The position numbers were made by a program, and so were the translations under genes. Source: JAPPHA01 sp963662705 (GTDB lineage Bacteria > Pseudomonadota > Alphaproteobacteria > Rhodobacterales > Rhodobacteraceae). From it: a stretch of DNA of 64,000 bases. Shown piece by piece: positions 44,083 through 55,131 of this stretch. The DNA lies in NCBI GenBank assembly GCA_963662705.2, contig OY759767.1, positions 4,712,001-4,776,000 on the forward strand, written 5' to 3'. The stretch's first letter is position 1. Each line of letters opens with the position of its first letter. The notes below the pieces were generated by a model. The model saw only the letters and a list, made by a program, of their open reading frames with translations. It was not told where the DNA came from and searched no databases.

Positions 44083-45246
44083 ATGAATTCGCATCCTTAT
44101 GATCCGCTTTCTCGAATCGATCCGCTCTATTTGCGCGGGGACGGCGATTCCCGGGTTGTGTCCAGCAACGAGAGGCGGGTCCTTGCCGAAGTCTGGCAAA
44201 CTCCTGGGAGGTCGCGCGCGGCATTCAGAACCCGGTTGAATCTTGCACAACAGTCGATTCATCGCATCGTCACCCAACTGGAAGAACGTGGAATGGTCCA
44301 GTTGGGTGAATTGGTGCCGCCCGCGAACAAGGGCAAACCCAGTCCCCGGCTTCATCTCAATCCGCGCTTTGCGTGTTCGGTTGGCGTCTCGATCAACACG
44401 GACAGCGCCGGCATATGCGTGATGGATTTCTCGGGAGGTTTCACATCCCGTTCGGTGTCCATTGACGCATTGACCATGGACGAAGCGATTGACGTCACCG
44501 AAAGTGAAATCAGTGGCCTTCTGGAGGCAAGAGGTTTCCGATGGGAGGATGTATTCGGTATCGGATTTGCAATTACCGGTTTCCTTGTCGAGGGCACGCG
44601 GTTCAATGCCCCCGAACCGCTGTCGGAGTGGTCGGCGGTCCACCTCGGCCCATTGCTTGCCAACCGGTTCGAAAAACCGGTCTGGACGGAGAACGGCGCC
44701 AACACGAGCGCGCTGTGCGAACGGATGCTTGGCGTGGGACGAAGCGTCGACAACTTCGTGTACCTGTCGTTCAATTACGGCTTCGGCGGCGGGATCATCC
44801 TCAACGGCGAACTCGCCCGCGGCGGCTTCGGAAATGCCGGCGAGTTGAGCGGCATGTTTACCGCTGAGGAGATGGGGGACCGGCCCAGGCTGCGCAGTCT
44901 TCTCAAAATGCTCCAGGAAAGCGGTGTCGACGTCCGCACAATCGACGATCTGACGCAGCGATTTGACATGGCCTGGCCTGGTGTTGCGGACTGGCTCGAC
45001 CGCGTGTCGGCCCACTATAGTCGCGTGATCAACGTGTTGAGCGCCGTTGTCGATCCCGAAGTCATCGTGCTTGGCGGACAAATCCCACGCCAACTTGCCG
45101 AGGAATTGATGGAACGAACCATGTTTTACGAAACGCCACGGCACGGTGTCCACCGCAAGATGCCGCGGCTTCACGCCTCCGAGATCCATGGGGAAACGGC
45201 CGCGATCGGAGCTGCAAGCCTGCCTTTAAAGGAGGTTTTCTTCTGA
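44083..45246 (+). CDS. ROK-family transcriptional regulator
   Basis: A 387-residue NagC/Mlc-type protein. The N-terminal winged helix (NERRVLAEVWQTPGRSRAAFRTRLNLAQQSIHRIVTQLEERGMV) binds DNA. The ROK kinase-like domain follows (VGVSINTDSAGICVMDFSG, FGIGFAITGFLV). The usual sugar- and zinc-binding signature is altered: the loop reads FGGGIILNGELARGGFGNAGELSGMF, without the histidine of the normal GExGH and without the following CxCGxxGC cysteines. It may therefore sense a different ligand without zinc. It is divergent from the Ugp-like operon. Confidence 0.88.
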   Translation: MNSHPYDPLSRIDPLYLRGDGDSRVVSSNERRVLAEVWQTPGRSRAAFRTRLNLAQQSIHRIVTQLEERGMVQLGELVPPANKGKPSPRLHLNPRFACSVGVSINTDSAGICVMDFSGGFTSRSVSIDALTMDEAIDVTESEISGLLEARGFRWEDVFGIGFAITGFLVEGTRFNAPEPLSEWSAVHLGPLLANRFEKPVWTENGANTSALCERMLGVGRSVDNFVYLSFNYGFGGGIILNGELARGGFGNAGELSGMFTAEEMGDRPRLRSLLKMLQESGVDVRTIDDLTQRFDMAWPGVADWLDRVSAHYSRVINVLSAVVDPEVIVLGGQIPRQLAEELMERTMFYETPRHGVHRKMPRLHASEIHGETAAIGAASLPLKEVFF

Positions 45247-46254
45247 GGGCGCGGAAAGGGATGGCGGGGCCATTTCCTTCAGGTCGTCGAATTGCCCGTC
45301 TTGGCATGATTTCTTGCCTTCCGACCTGTTGACCTGGCAATCTCGGAGACCGCCGTGCGGATAAAACGCGGCGGTTGGCAACGTGTCGTCCGTATTGGTG
45401 TCACGCGCCGCGACGCGTCAAGAACCGACGATCATGTCCTTCCGCGGAAGGTCCGAAACAAACCGGGAAGCATCTTCACAACTGGCTATATTTGGGGGCT
45501 TCAACTTATCGATCTGCTCCCTCGGCCAGCCGCCATCGGCGGGTATTTTCGATCCGCGAAATACCATAGCCGACCGATCGGTCGCGCACGAAATCGATGC
45601 ATGCGTGACGCCCGTCGATCAGCCGGCAACGTTGGGGGTTGCCGCCCCTGAGCATGCGTAGGTGGGCAGGAAAGGTCGACGGCAGCATGAAAAAGCAGGC
45701 GGGCGCGACCATGCAGATATCGTCGATCCGGTACATCAGGTCTAGCCTTTGCGCCGGTCGGGCATGCCGTGCGTTCTTCCCGCGCCACGTCCGGACATCG
45801 CCTGAACCGCTTCACGGGCCTACATGAGTCACGGAATGGGAGTGGTCGCGGTGCATCTCAAAACGCAGAAAACGGGAGACATGTGCGAAAATACGACCGA
45901 AGACGCCACGAAATCGTCCCCCGGCACCGGATCCCTCCTGGGCGGCGATGTCACGACCTTTCCAGGTGACCAAAAATATTGCTTACATTCAATGCGTTAC
46001 GGATCAAGAACGTCGGAACTGGAATCGCTGCTCGGCGACCCGGTAAACACGCACGGCAACGGCGGCGACGACATCTCATCGTCATTCAGACAGGCGCAAG
46101 TTCGCATTCCGGTACGTGCCGTCCTTATGGCATCCGACGCGCCAGACCTCGGGTCTGACGCATGTACTCGACGGCCAGCCTCTCGAATGCCGTTATCCGC
46201 GTGGCCGGTCGGAGGATAGGGGCAGCAATGTCTTACATTGCTGCCCGCTGAACC
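45247..46254. other. 1-kb region without a recognisable gene
   Basis: Several short frames exist; one at 45506-45736 on the minus strand (76 codons, starting MYRIDDICMVAPACFF) looks the least random, but no family was recognised. The region sits between the ROK gene and the 3' end of a dead SBP gene, so it is probably decaying sequence. Confidence 0.3.
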
Positions 46255-47645
46255 CTACTGACCGAGAATGTAGCCCGGGTGCCCGAGATCAGAAGGCGTT
46301 CCGGGCTTGACAGAGGTCGTTCCCGTCGCGCCTTCGCAGATATAGATGTTCTCGACGTTCAAGTAGATGAAGTGCTGGTGCGTGTACTGCTCGGTCACAC
46401 CGCAGACATGGGGTTTGACTATGCTGAACTTGGTCCTGTTCCATATTGGTATTCCAGGCAACTCGTCGTTGAAGATTTCCTGCATTTCATGATAAATCTT
46501 CCGGAGTTCTTCCCCGCCGCTGCGACCGCCAGCGGTCAAGAGTTCATTGTACCTGGAATTGTCATACTTCCCGTAGTTCCATGAACCGTCAGTGGAAAAA
46601 CAGGCCAGGTGGTCGCCGATCAAATCGCTCGAATAACCGGTAAACCACAGCTCCAGCTCGCCCGCCTGTCCGGCTTTCTCCATGTCCGGCCAGGGCATCT
46701 GCCGCACGGTCACCTTCATGCCCACACGAGTCAGGTACATCTGTATGAAGGCCAACCAGTCAAGTGCCTCCTGCGAGTTGTAATACGTCGCAAGCTCCAC
46801 GACCTGGTCGGGATCCCAGTTTGCTTCGGCCAGCAACGCTCTCGCCTTGTCAGGGTCGTACGGAAAAGCCGACGCATCGGCATTGAACATGATGTGATCT
46901 TCGGGAAACATGGTATACATAGGGTCCCGAAGTCCGTTGGGGATCAGGGTGTCGATCAGCTGCTGCCGGTTGATCGCATAGGAGATCGCCTGGCGGATCC
47001 TTTTGTCCTGCAGGAAGGGCTGGTCGGCGGCGTTGATATAATTTGGACTCAACGGCGTTCCACGCAGGAAGACATTGCCCTGGGGATCCTCGGCAAACTG
47101 GTAGACCTCCTGGGCGGTGAGGAATTCCACCAAATCCACTTCCCCTTTTTCGAAGGCAATTGTTCCGGTTTCATGCTCTCATCGAAGAACCTGACCACGT
47201 ACCGGTCCAGGTATGGCTTCCCGGCCCAATAGTTGTCGTTCCTCGCGAAGGAGTTTCCCTCGACGAATTCTTCCAGTTTGAACGGTCCCGTACCGACCCT
47301 CACATCGGGGGACATCCAGTCCGTCGTCAGCACCTCCACCCACGATTTATCCCGGAAGAGATGCTCCGGAAGTATGTAGACCCTGCCCACGGTTTCGAAG
47401 AAATTTCCGTTCGGGACTGCCGTTTCAAAGACGACCGTATGATCGTCCACGACCGTGAGACCTTCGATGTCTTCCGACGTACCGTCGATGAATGCCTGGG
47501 CACCTTTCAGTTCCGTCAGGCGGGCTGCATTCATGAGAAAGCCCGCGCCTTCCGCCTCGGGCTTCATGGTAAGCTTGTAGCTCCACTCGACATGCCTGGC
47601 CGTAAAAGGCGTTCCGTCATGGAACTGCACGCCCACTTCCCCGGG
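46255..47645 (-). pseudogene. family-5 SBP, truncated and frameshifted
   Basis: A homologue of the intact SBP at 9332-11050. The 3' part reads DLVEFLTAQEVYQFAEDPQGNVFLRGTPLSPNYINAADQPFL to the end HPGYILGQ. The upstream part, in another frame, reads VGVQFHDGTPFTARHVEWSYKLT to FVEGNSFARNDNYWAGKPYLDRYVVRFFDE. The frame breaks near 47176-47185, where one base too many (or two too few) shifts the ETGTIAFEKGEVDL segment. About 110 N-terminal residues including the signal peptide are missing. Divergence from the intact copy shows an old paralogue. Confidence 0.85.
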
Positions 47646-48072
47646 GCCGGGCATGCAGCCGAAACGGCCGACAAGTGGTGGAAAATCGACGGCCCGTGCG
47701 GGGATTTTTCGCGAAATTCCGTGAAACCTGAAATCATTGCCGAACAGGCGATAAATAATGGTGAAGTTACTACGCGTTTGATATGCGCAATTGGCCGTGC
47801 GGACTACCACCCGCGGCGGCAGGTCGAGGCAGGCTCCGACGGTGGATCGATCAGTTCGGACGCCGTCATCGGTGCTTCTGTGCAACCGAAGGACCCGCCT
47901 TGGCGCCGTCTTGCGCCTCGAAGCGGCTGATCCGACCGCGGTTGGCGAAAATGATCTCCGGCCAACCCGCAGCCACTGCGCGGAACCGGTCGATTCGCGC
48001 ACGGGCTTGACAGGTTAAGCAAGCCGATACCAAATCGGCCCGCGGATGTCGCACTGCACGCAAGGACGCAAA
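47646..48072. other. gap between the dead SBP and the first dpp operon
   Basis: Genes diverge from here. Only AAGGACG near 48061, the likely ribosome-binding site of dppB, is recognisable. The missing N-terminus of the SBP should be here but is not found, so the DNA was replaced. Confidence 0.35.
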
Positions 48073-48993
48073 ATGGCACAATTCCTTTTCAGACGCACCC
48101 TGAACGCGGCCATGACCGTGTTCTTGATTTTGGTGCTGGTTTTCGTTGCCGCGCGGATTGGAGGTGATCCGGTTTCGATCATGTTCCCTGACGGCATCGA
48201 TGCGGAGACACAGGCAGCGTTCGAGGCGCAGTTCGGTCTCGACAAACCCATCCCTGTGCAGTTCTCCTATTACCTGCTCGACCTTGCTCAGGGCGAGTTC
48301 GGCAATTCAATCCATTCGCGGGAATCCGTCATTGACATGTACCTGGACCGCCTGCCTGCTACGCTGACGCTGGCGTCGCTGGCCTTCGTGCTGTCAATCT
48401 TCATGGGAATCGGTCTGGGGCTAATCGGTGCGTTGCGGCGAGACGCACCCTCCGGCCGCCTGGCCATGACGGTGGCCTTCTTGGGCTATTCGGTGCCGCA
48501 TTTCGTGCTGGCGATCCTGCTGATCTTCCTTTTTGGCTATGTGCTCCGCACCCTGCCGACTGTCGGCAATTCCACCCCTTACCACTACGTTTTGCCGGCA
48601 ATTGTGCTGGCTGCAGGACTCACCGCTGCGATCGCGCGCTACACCCGTTCAGTTCTGCTCGATGTGCTGAGCGAAGATTATGTCCGCACCGCCCGCTCCA
48701 AAGGCCTGAGCGACCAACTCGTTCACTTCAAACATGCGCTGCCCAACGCATTGATCCCTGTGGTCACAGTGCTTGGGTTGCAGCTCACAAGCCTCGTCTC
48801 AGGCTCGCTGATCGTCGAAGAGGTTTTTGCCTTCCGCGGAGTCGGCCAGCTTCTCGTTGGATCGGTGCGCGATGCCGATTTTCCGGTTCTGCAATGCGGC
48901 GTGATCTTTTTCGGGCTCGCTGTCATTCTGATCAACCTGCTGGTCGACGTGCTTTATGCCGTGCTCGACCCAAGGGTGCGGGTGCCAAGCTGA
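48073..48993 (+). CDS. dppB: Opp/Dpp-type ABC permease (DppB-like), system A
   Basis: A 306-residue permease opening MAQFLFRRTLNAAMTVFLILVLVFVAARIGGDP, the classical DppB start. It continues AQFGLDKPIPVQFSYYLLDLAQGEFGNSIHSRESV. The EAA-type loop is DYVRTARSKGLSDQLVHFKHALPNALIPVVTVLGLQL, then IVEEVFAFRGVGQLLVGSV. The ATG at 48073 is chosen with AAGGACG upstream. It is the first gene of dppB-dppC-dppDF. The solute is unknown; no intact SBP lies directly upstream. Confidence 0.92.
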   Translation: MAQFLFRRTLNAAMTVFLILVLVFVAARIGGDPVSIMFPDGIDAETQAAFEAQFGLDKPIPVQFSYYLLDLAQGEFGNSIHSRESVIDMYLDRLPATLTLASLAFVLSIFMGIGLGLIGALRRDAPSGRLAMTVAFLGYSVPHFVLAILLIFLFGYVLRTLPTVGNSTPYHYVLPAIVLAAGLTAAIARYTRSVLLDVLSEDYVRTARSKGLSDQLVHFKHALPNALIPVVTVLGLQLTSLVSGSLIVEEVFAFRGVGQLLVGSVRDADFPVLQCGVIFFGLAVILINLLVDVLYAVLDPRVRVPS

Positions 48994-48995
48994 CC

Positions 48996-49912
48996 GTGAC
49001 CACGACTCTGAACCCGTCCAACGGCACCGCGTCCATCCGCGCCCGCACCGAGTGGCACCGCCTGTTTTTCACGATCCGGGCGGCGCCATTTGTCGTCAAG
49101 CTGTCTCTGCTTGGCATGTTTACGGTGTTTGCCGTAGCAATTTTTGCGCCTTGGATTGCGCCTTACGATCCGAACGATACGAACATCCTGAACTCGCTGA
49201 AGGCGCCAAGCTGGATCGCGGGCGGCGATCCAGATCACCTCATGGGTACAGACAAGCTTGGGCGGGACATGTTCTCCCGCCTGATCTATGGCATACGGGT
49301 GAGCGTCGGCTTGTCGGTGCTGGGCGTCGTGATTGGCGGAGTTCTGGGCACGGTACTCGGCATGCTGGCGGGCTTTGTCGGCGGGTTCTGGGACCGGCTG
49401 GTGTCGAGCATGATCGATATCCAGATCGCCATTCCGTTCCTTCTCATGACGCTGGTGGCGATCGCCGCTCTGGGGACCGACATTTGGGTGCTGATCGCGC
49501 TTCTGGGCATTGCGGGCTGGGAAACCTATGCCCGCGTAGTCCGCGCCCAGGTAATCGCCATTCGGGCGCGCCCTTTCGTGGAGGCCGCCTATGCCGCGGG
49601 TGCGACCCATATGCGGGTTGCGGTGCGCGAGGTCCTGCCCAACCTCGTTGCAATTCTCACCGTACTGTTCACGCTGAATTTTCCGGGCATCGTACTGCTC
49701 GAAGCGTCGCTTTCCTTCCTCGGACTGGGGGTGCAGCCACCGACGCCGTCGCTGGGGCGCATGGTGAGCGATAACCGAAACGATCTCGCGCTGGTCTGGT
49801 GGACAGCGCTGAGCCCCGTGTTCGTCATCATGATCATGACGCTGATGATCCAGTTGATCGGTGACTGGCTGCGCGACGTGTTTGATGTGCGCCTGCGAGA
49901 GGGACGCCGGCA

Positions 49913-49916
<4 letters not shown>
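48996..49916 (+). CDS. dppC: Opp/Dpp-type ABC permease (DppC-like), system A
   Basis: A 306-residue partner permease. Landmarks are FAPWIAPYDPNDTNILNSLKAPSW, GGDPDHLMGTDKLGRDMFSRLIYGIRVSVGLSVLGVVIGG, the EAA loop FVEAAYAAGATHMRVAVREVLPNLVAIL and LLEASLSFLGLGVQPPTPSLGRMV. A GTG at 48996, three bases after the dppB stop, is the most likely start. The 3' end overlaps dppDF as ATGA. A decayed copy of its middle part lies at 63619-63840. Confidence 0.9.
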
Positions 49917-51718
<1,802 letters not shown>

Positions 51719-51879
51719 ATTGCGATCTACGGTCGCGGTCTCGACGGCCAATGACGGTGTTGCGATCCTGCTCCGGGGCCGCGCCGTCCACCCGCCCGAA
51801 GTTTTGACCGCAGCCAAGGGTCGGTCACGCATGCGTTGTCCGGAGACGGCTGCGTCATAAGCAATCAAGGAGTTCACGC

Positions 51880-52698
51880 ATGTCCAAACTACCCACACTC
51901 GGCGCCGCCTTGCGCCCCGAAGAATTGCCGGCCCATATCGACTGGCTGGTCGATGGCGCCCGCGACCTGGAGCTTCAGGGTTTTCACGATCCCGACGTGC
52001 TGGTTGCCGGCGATTGGAAACCTCGCGCCGCCGAGGTGCGCAAGCTCCTGGAAAACCACAAGGGCCGCCAGGGCATGCATGGCCCGCACTCGGTGCCGCT
52101 GGCCTCGAAAGATCCAGGGATGCGCGCTTTGGCGCAAGAGCGCCTGGGCCAAGCTCTCGATGTGTGTGAAGAGCTGGGGCTGACGCAGATGGTCATCCAC
52201 AGCCCCTACATCCACTGGGACCAGGAGAACCTCTATCGCCTGCCCGGGCGTCGCGCGGAAAAGCTTGCCGACTTCATCGCCACGATTGAGCCCGTGATGC
52301 CACGCGTTGAGGCCCTTGGCGTGGAGATGGTGATCGAAAACGTCGAAGACCGCGACCCGGCGATCCGCCGCGACATCGTCCGCCATTTCGACAGCGCGGC
52401 GCTCAGGCTCTCCGTCGATACCGGCCACGCGTATTACGCGAACCGGATGGGCGCGGCGCCGTCGGTGGAATTGTTCGTGCGCGCGGCGGGCGAAGACCTG
52501 GCGCATCTGCATCTACAAGACGCGGACGGGCTCGCAGACCGGCACTGGGCAATTGGCGACGGCACCGTGCCGTGGCGTGCCGTCTTCGAAGAGTTGGGCC
52601 GGCTGTCGTTCAATCCCCGCCTGATCATCGAGATCCGCGACAGGACCGATGTGCTCCGCTCGGCCGAGTATCTGGCCCAGCTGGGCCTTGCCCAGTGA
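51880..52698 (+). CDS. sugar-phosphate isomerase/epimerase (AP-endonuclease-2-type TIM barrel), copy 1
   Basis: A 272-residue xylose-isomerase-like TIM barrel. Metal-site type residues are visible in MVIENVEDRD (Glu), LSVDTGHAYYANR (Asp and His), LAHLHLQDADGLADRHWAIGDGTVPW (His and Asp) and LIIEIRDRTD (Glu). The start has AAGGAG at 51866-51871. It is transcribed with the upstream dppB-C-DF operon direction and may isomerise the imported sugar or sugar derivative. A second copy with seven residue changes lies at 60320-61138. Confidence 0.85.
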   Translation: MSKLPTLGAALRPEELPAHIDWLVDGARDLELQGFHDPDVLVAGDWKPRAAEVRKLLENHKGRQGMHGPHSVPLASKDPGMRALAQERLGQALDVCEELGLTQMVIHSPYIHWDQENLYRLPGRRAEKLADFIATIEPVMPRVEALGVEMVIENVEDRDPAIRRDIVRHFDSAALRLSVDTGHAYYANRMGAAPSVELFVRAAGEDLAHLHLQDADGLADRHWAIGDGTVPWRAVFEELGRLSFNPRLIIEIRDRTDVLRSAEYLAQLGLAQ

Positions 52699-53454
52699 GG
52701 ACAAAAGCCCGACGGCTAAGAAAAAAGTTCGAAGTGTCGTGGGTCGTTTGTCAAACACATTGTCGCGAACGAGTTCAATCGGGGACTAAACACAAAGGTG
52801 TCGCTCGAAGCTAGACCGGGATTATGGATCTCTTTTCTGATATTGAGGCGTGGTCGGAACTGCACCTGTGTCAAACACGCGTGCGAGGGCAAGGATCGCG
52901 ACCTGGTGGCGTTTGACCAGGGTTGGCGACACACCCGCTCCACTGATTTGCCGGAAGGTCATGACGCGGTCTGCCACAAAATCATTGGCGTGCTCAGCGA
53001 GCCCTAACCTGGCGAAGCCTGAGGCGGTTCTGGAATAAACACGAAAATTCCGGTGTCGCAGGGCCGCCGGGATCATCTTGAGAGCGAGTTTCGCCAACCT
53101 GGTCCTTTTTTGTACGGGTTTACCGGTGGCTATTGCACGTCAAATGCACACGGCCCAACCCGCTGACTCCGAGGGGGAGCAGCCGGTCAACCCCATCGGC
53201 GCACATGCAATCCACCGGGGCCTTGTCCTCGATGATGCGTGGCGGGCTCGGAGGGAATGAAGGGCCGGTGATCCTGTCAGCCAAGTCGTGGCTCACGATG
53301 TCAGTATTGATTTAATGACAGTTTTCATTGAGCCAATCGATTGGAGAAATACCGAAGAAATGGCTAGTCTTTCTTGGACTTCGAATCTGATCCGCGTCAG
53401 GGCGCATGGGAAGTTGCCCCGGGCGAGGATTGTACAATCTACGAGGAGGCTACA
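52699..53454. other. non-coding part of repeat 1 and SBP1 leader
   Basis: About 700 bp shared with repeat 2. Short frames on both strands (for example minus 52822-53097, 91 codons) show no known family. The presumed SBP1 promoter and a LacI-type palindrome (53333-53344) lie here, followed by GAGGAGG at 53442-53449, the SBP1 ribosome-binding site. Confidence 0.45.
53333..53344. promoter_or_regulatory. LacI-type palindrome upstream of SBP1
   Basis: CCAATCGATTGG is a perfect 12-bp palindrome with the central CG typical of LacI-family operators, about 110 bp before the SBP1 start. The copy in repeat 2 (61773-61784, TCAATCGATTGG) has lost one outer pair. Confidence 0.4.
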
Positions 53455-55056
53455 ATGCAACTGAATCGAAGACTAACACTTGCGGTGCTCGCTTCGTTTG
53501 CAGCATCGACGTTGGGCGGCGCAGCGCTGGCCGATGACCGCCCGGATCTGGTTGTGGCAGTCCCAAAGCTTGCCAGGGGACTCGAGCCGGGCATCTTCAC
53601 GGGCAACGTGGATGTTCGCGTGGCCCATTCGGTTTTTGATACGCTGATCCGCCGCGATTTCGTGGCCCAGGCCGAGACCGGCGCAGCCGTCTTGATCCCG
53701 GGGCTTGCCACCTCGTGGGAGCAGATCAGCCCGACCGAGATGGTCCTGAAGCTGCGCGAAGGTGTGACCTGGCATGACGGCACCGAGTTCACCGCAGAAG
53801 ATGTGGTCTTTTCCTTCGGCCAGGAGCGCGTGTACGGCGACGGCGCGCCAGCGCGCACCGCCGCGCGGATGGTTGGCCAGCTTGAGAGCGTCGAGGCCCT
53901 CGGCCCCTACGAGGTCAAGCTGACCTGGGCGGCAGTTGTCGCGGAATCCCTTATGCCGCACCGTCTGACCAACAGCTCCTGGATCGTGCAGGCCGACGCC
54001 TACAAGGAATTTGAAAAGGACGGCGTAGAGGACAAGGCCTGGATGGGCGAAGCGGTTGACGCGGTGACGTGGAACCCTACGGGCACGGGCCCCTATATCT
54101 TTGACGATTTCAAGGCCGGTGAATCGATCCGCCTCGTGTCGAACGATAACTACTTCATGGGCGCGCCTGCAGCAGCCTCGATCACCTTTGTCGAAGTCCC
54201 CGAGATCTCGAGCCGGATTGCCGGTCTGGTCAGCGGCGAGTTCGACATCGCTGCCGATCTCACCCCGGACCAACTGCCGGTTCTTGAGCGTTATGACGAG
54301 ATCCAGGTCAAATCCGTGACGCGCGAAAACACCCACGTGTTGGCGTTTAACACGGCCCATCCGATGCTGTCGGACCAACGCCTGCGCGAAGCCCTGAGCC
54401 TCGGCATCAACCGGGCCGAACTGGTCGAGACCATCTGGCGCGGCACGACCGAAACCCAGCAGGGCCCGCAACTCAAGGCGTACAACGAGATGTATCTCGA
54501 TGACCTGCCCGGGTTCGCCTACGACCCCGAGCGCGCCCGCGCCCTGTTGGCCGAGGCCGGATATGACGGCGGGACGATCACCCTGAGCTATGTCCCCTTC
54601 TACTACACCTTGGGCAACGAGGCGATGCAGATCCTGCAGGAGATGTGGGCCGATATTGGCGTCAATATCGAGCTGACGCCTAAGGAGAGCTGGACGGCGG
54701 TACGGACCGAAGACGTGATGATCTACGCGTGGTCGAACTCCTGGCGCTTCCCGGATCCGCTGGCTCAGCTGGACTGGTTCTTCGGGCCGAATTCGGCTAT
54801 TCAGAAACGCTACAAATACTGGTCCAACGACCGCTTCGACGAGCTGATGAATGTGCTGGTAACCTCGGTGGATTTAGAAGAACGCCGCGTGGCCTTCCGC
54901 GAGGCCGCCGAGATCTACATGACAGAAATTCCGAGCACCTTCCTGTACAACGCGGCTGATATCTATGCCATCCGTGCAGGTCTTGAGTACACGCCCACGC
55001 CGCAGTTCATGGAAGACTTTCGCCCGGACAACCTGAAGATCAGCGCTTCCAAGTAA
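53455..55056 (+). CDS. dppA: family-5 ABC solute-binding protein (SBP1)
   Basis: A 533-residue SBP_bac_5 protein. The signal peptide is MQLNRRLTLAVLASFAASTLGGAALADD. Landmarks are LREGVTWHDGTEFTAEDVVFSF, WNPTGTGPYIFDDFKAGESIRLVSND, LREALSLGINRAELVETIWRGTTETQQGP, and YDPERARALLAEAGYDGG. The ATG at 53455 is selected by GAGGAGG. It is followed by a stem-loop and then by the dppD-F-B-C genes, so it is the likely binding protein of system B. The solute is unknown. Confidence 0.9.
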   Translation: MQLNRRLTLAVLASFAASTLGGAALADDRPDLVVAVPKLARGLEPGIFTGNVDVRVAHSVFDTLIRRDFVAQAETGAAVLIPGLATSWEQISPTEMVLKLREGVTWHDGTEFTAEDVVFSFGQERVYGDGAPARTAARMVGQLESVEALGPYEVKLTWAAVVAESLMPHRLTNSSWIVQADAYKEFEKDGVEDKAWMGEAVDAVTWNPTGTGPYIFDDFKAGESIRLVSNDNYFMGAPAAASITFVEVPEISSRIAGLVSGEFDIAADLTPDQLPVLERYDEIQVKSVTRENTHVLAFNTAHPMLSDQRLREALSLGINRAELVETIWRGTTETQQGPQLKAYNEMYLDDLPGFAYDPERARALLAEAGYDGGTITLSYVPFYYTLGNEAMQILQEMWADIGVNIELTPKESWTAVRTEDVMIYAWSNSWRFPDPLAQLDWFFGPNSAIQKRYKYWSNDRFDELMNVLVTSVDLEERRVAFREAAEIYMTEIPSTFLYNAADIYAIRAGLEYTPTPQFMEDFRPDNLKISASK

Positions 55057-55105
55057 CCGTTGGCGCTGCATGAAACCCAAGTAATGCCCGATGAGGGCAT
55101 TCCGG

Positions 55106-55129
55106 AAAGGGGCGCATCAGCGCCCCTTT
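55106..55129 (+). terminator. perfect stem-loop after SBP1
   Basis: AAAGGGGCGC (55106-55115) pairs with GCGCCCCTTT (55120-55129) around ATCA and is followed by one more T, then the IS256-type element. It looks like a terminator or mRNA-stability hairpin, and it overlaps the predicted original dppD 5' codons. Confidence 0.65.
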
Positions 55130-55131
55130 TG

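Larger units (their letters stand above)
51814..53401 (+). repeat. 1.6-kb direct repeat, copy 1 (isomerase plus downstream DNA)
   Basis: Nearly identical to 60256-61841 at a constant offset of 8440 bp from 51831 on; only a 2-bp indel is seen at the left edge. It contains the isomerase gene and about 700 bp of downstream DNA, and stops abruptly before each SBP signal region. Confidence 0.9.

Noticed and set aside
43933..45189. 418-codon minus-strand frame over the ROK gene
   Set aside because: The ROK gene in the other strand has clear family motifs; this frame also spans the palindromic operator.
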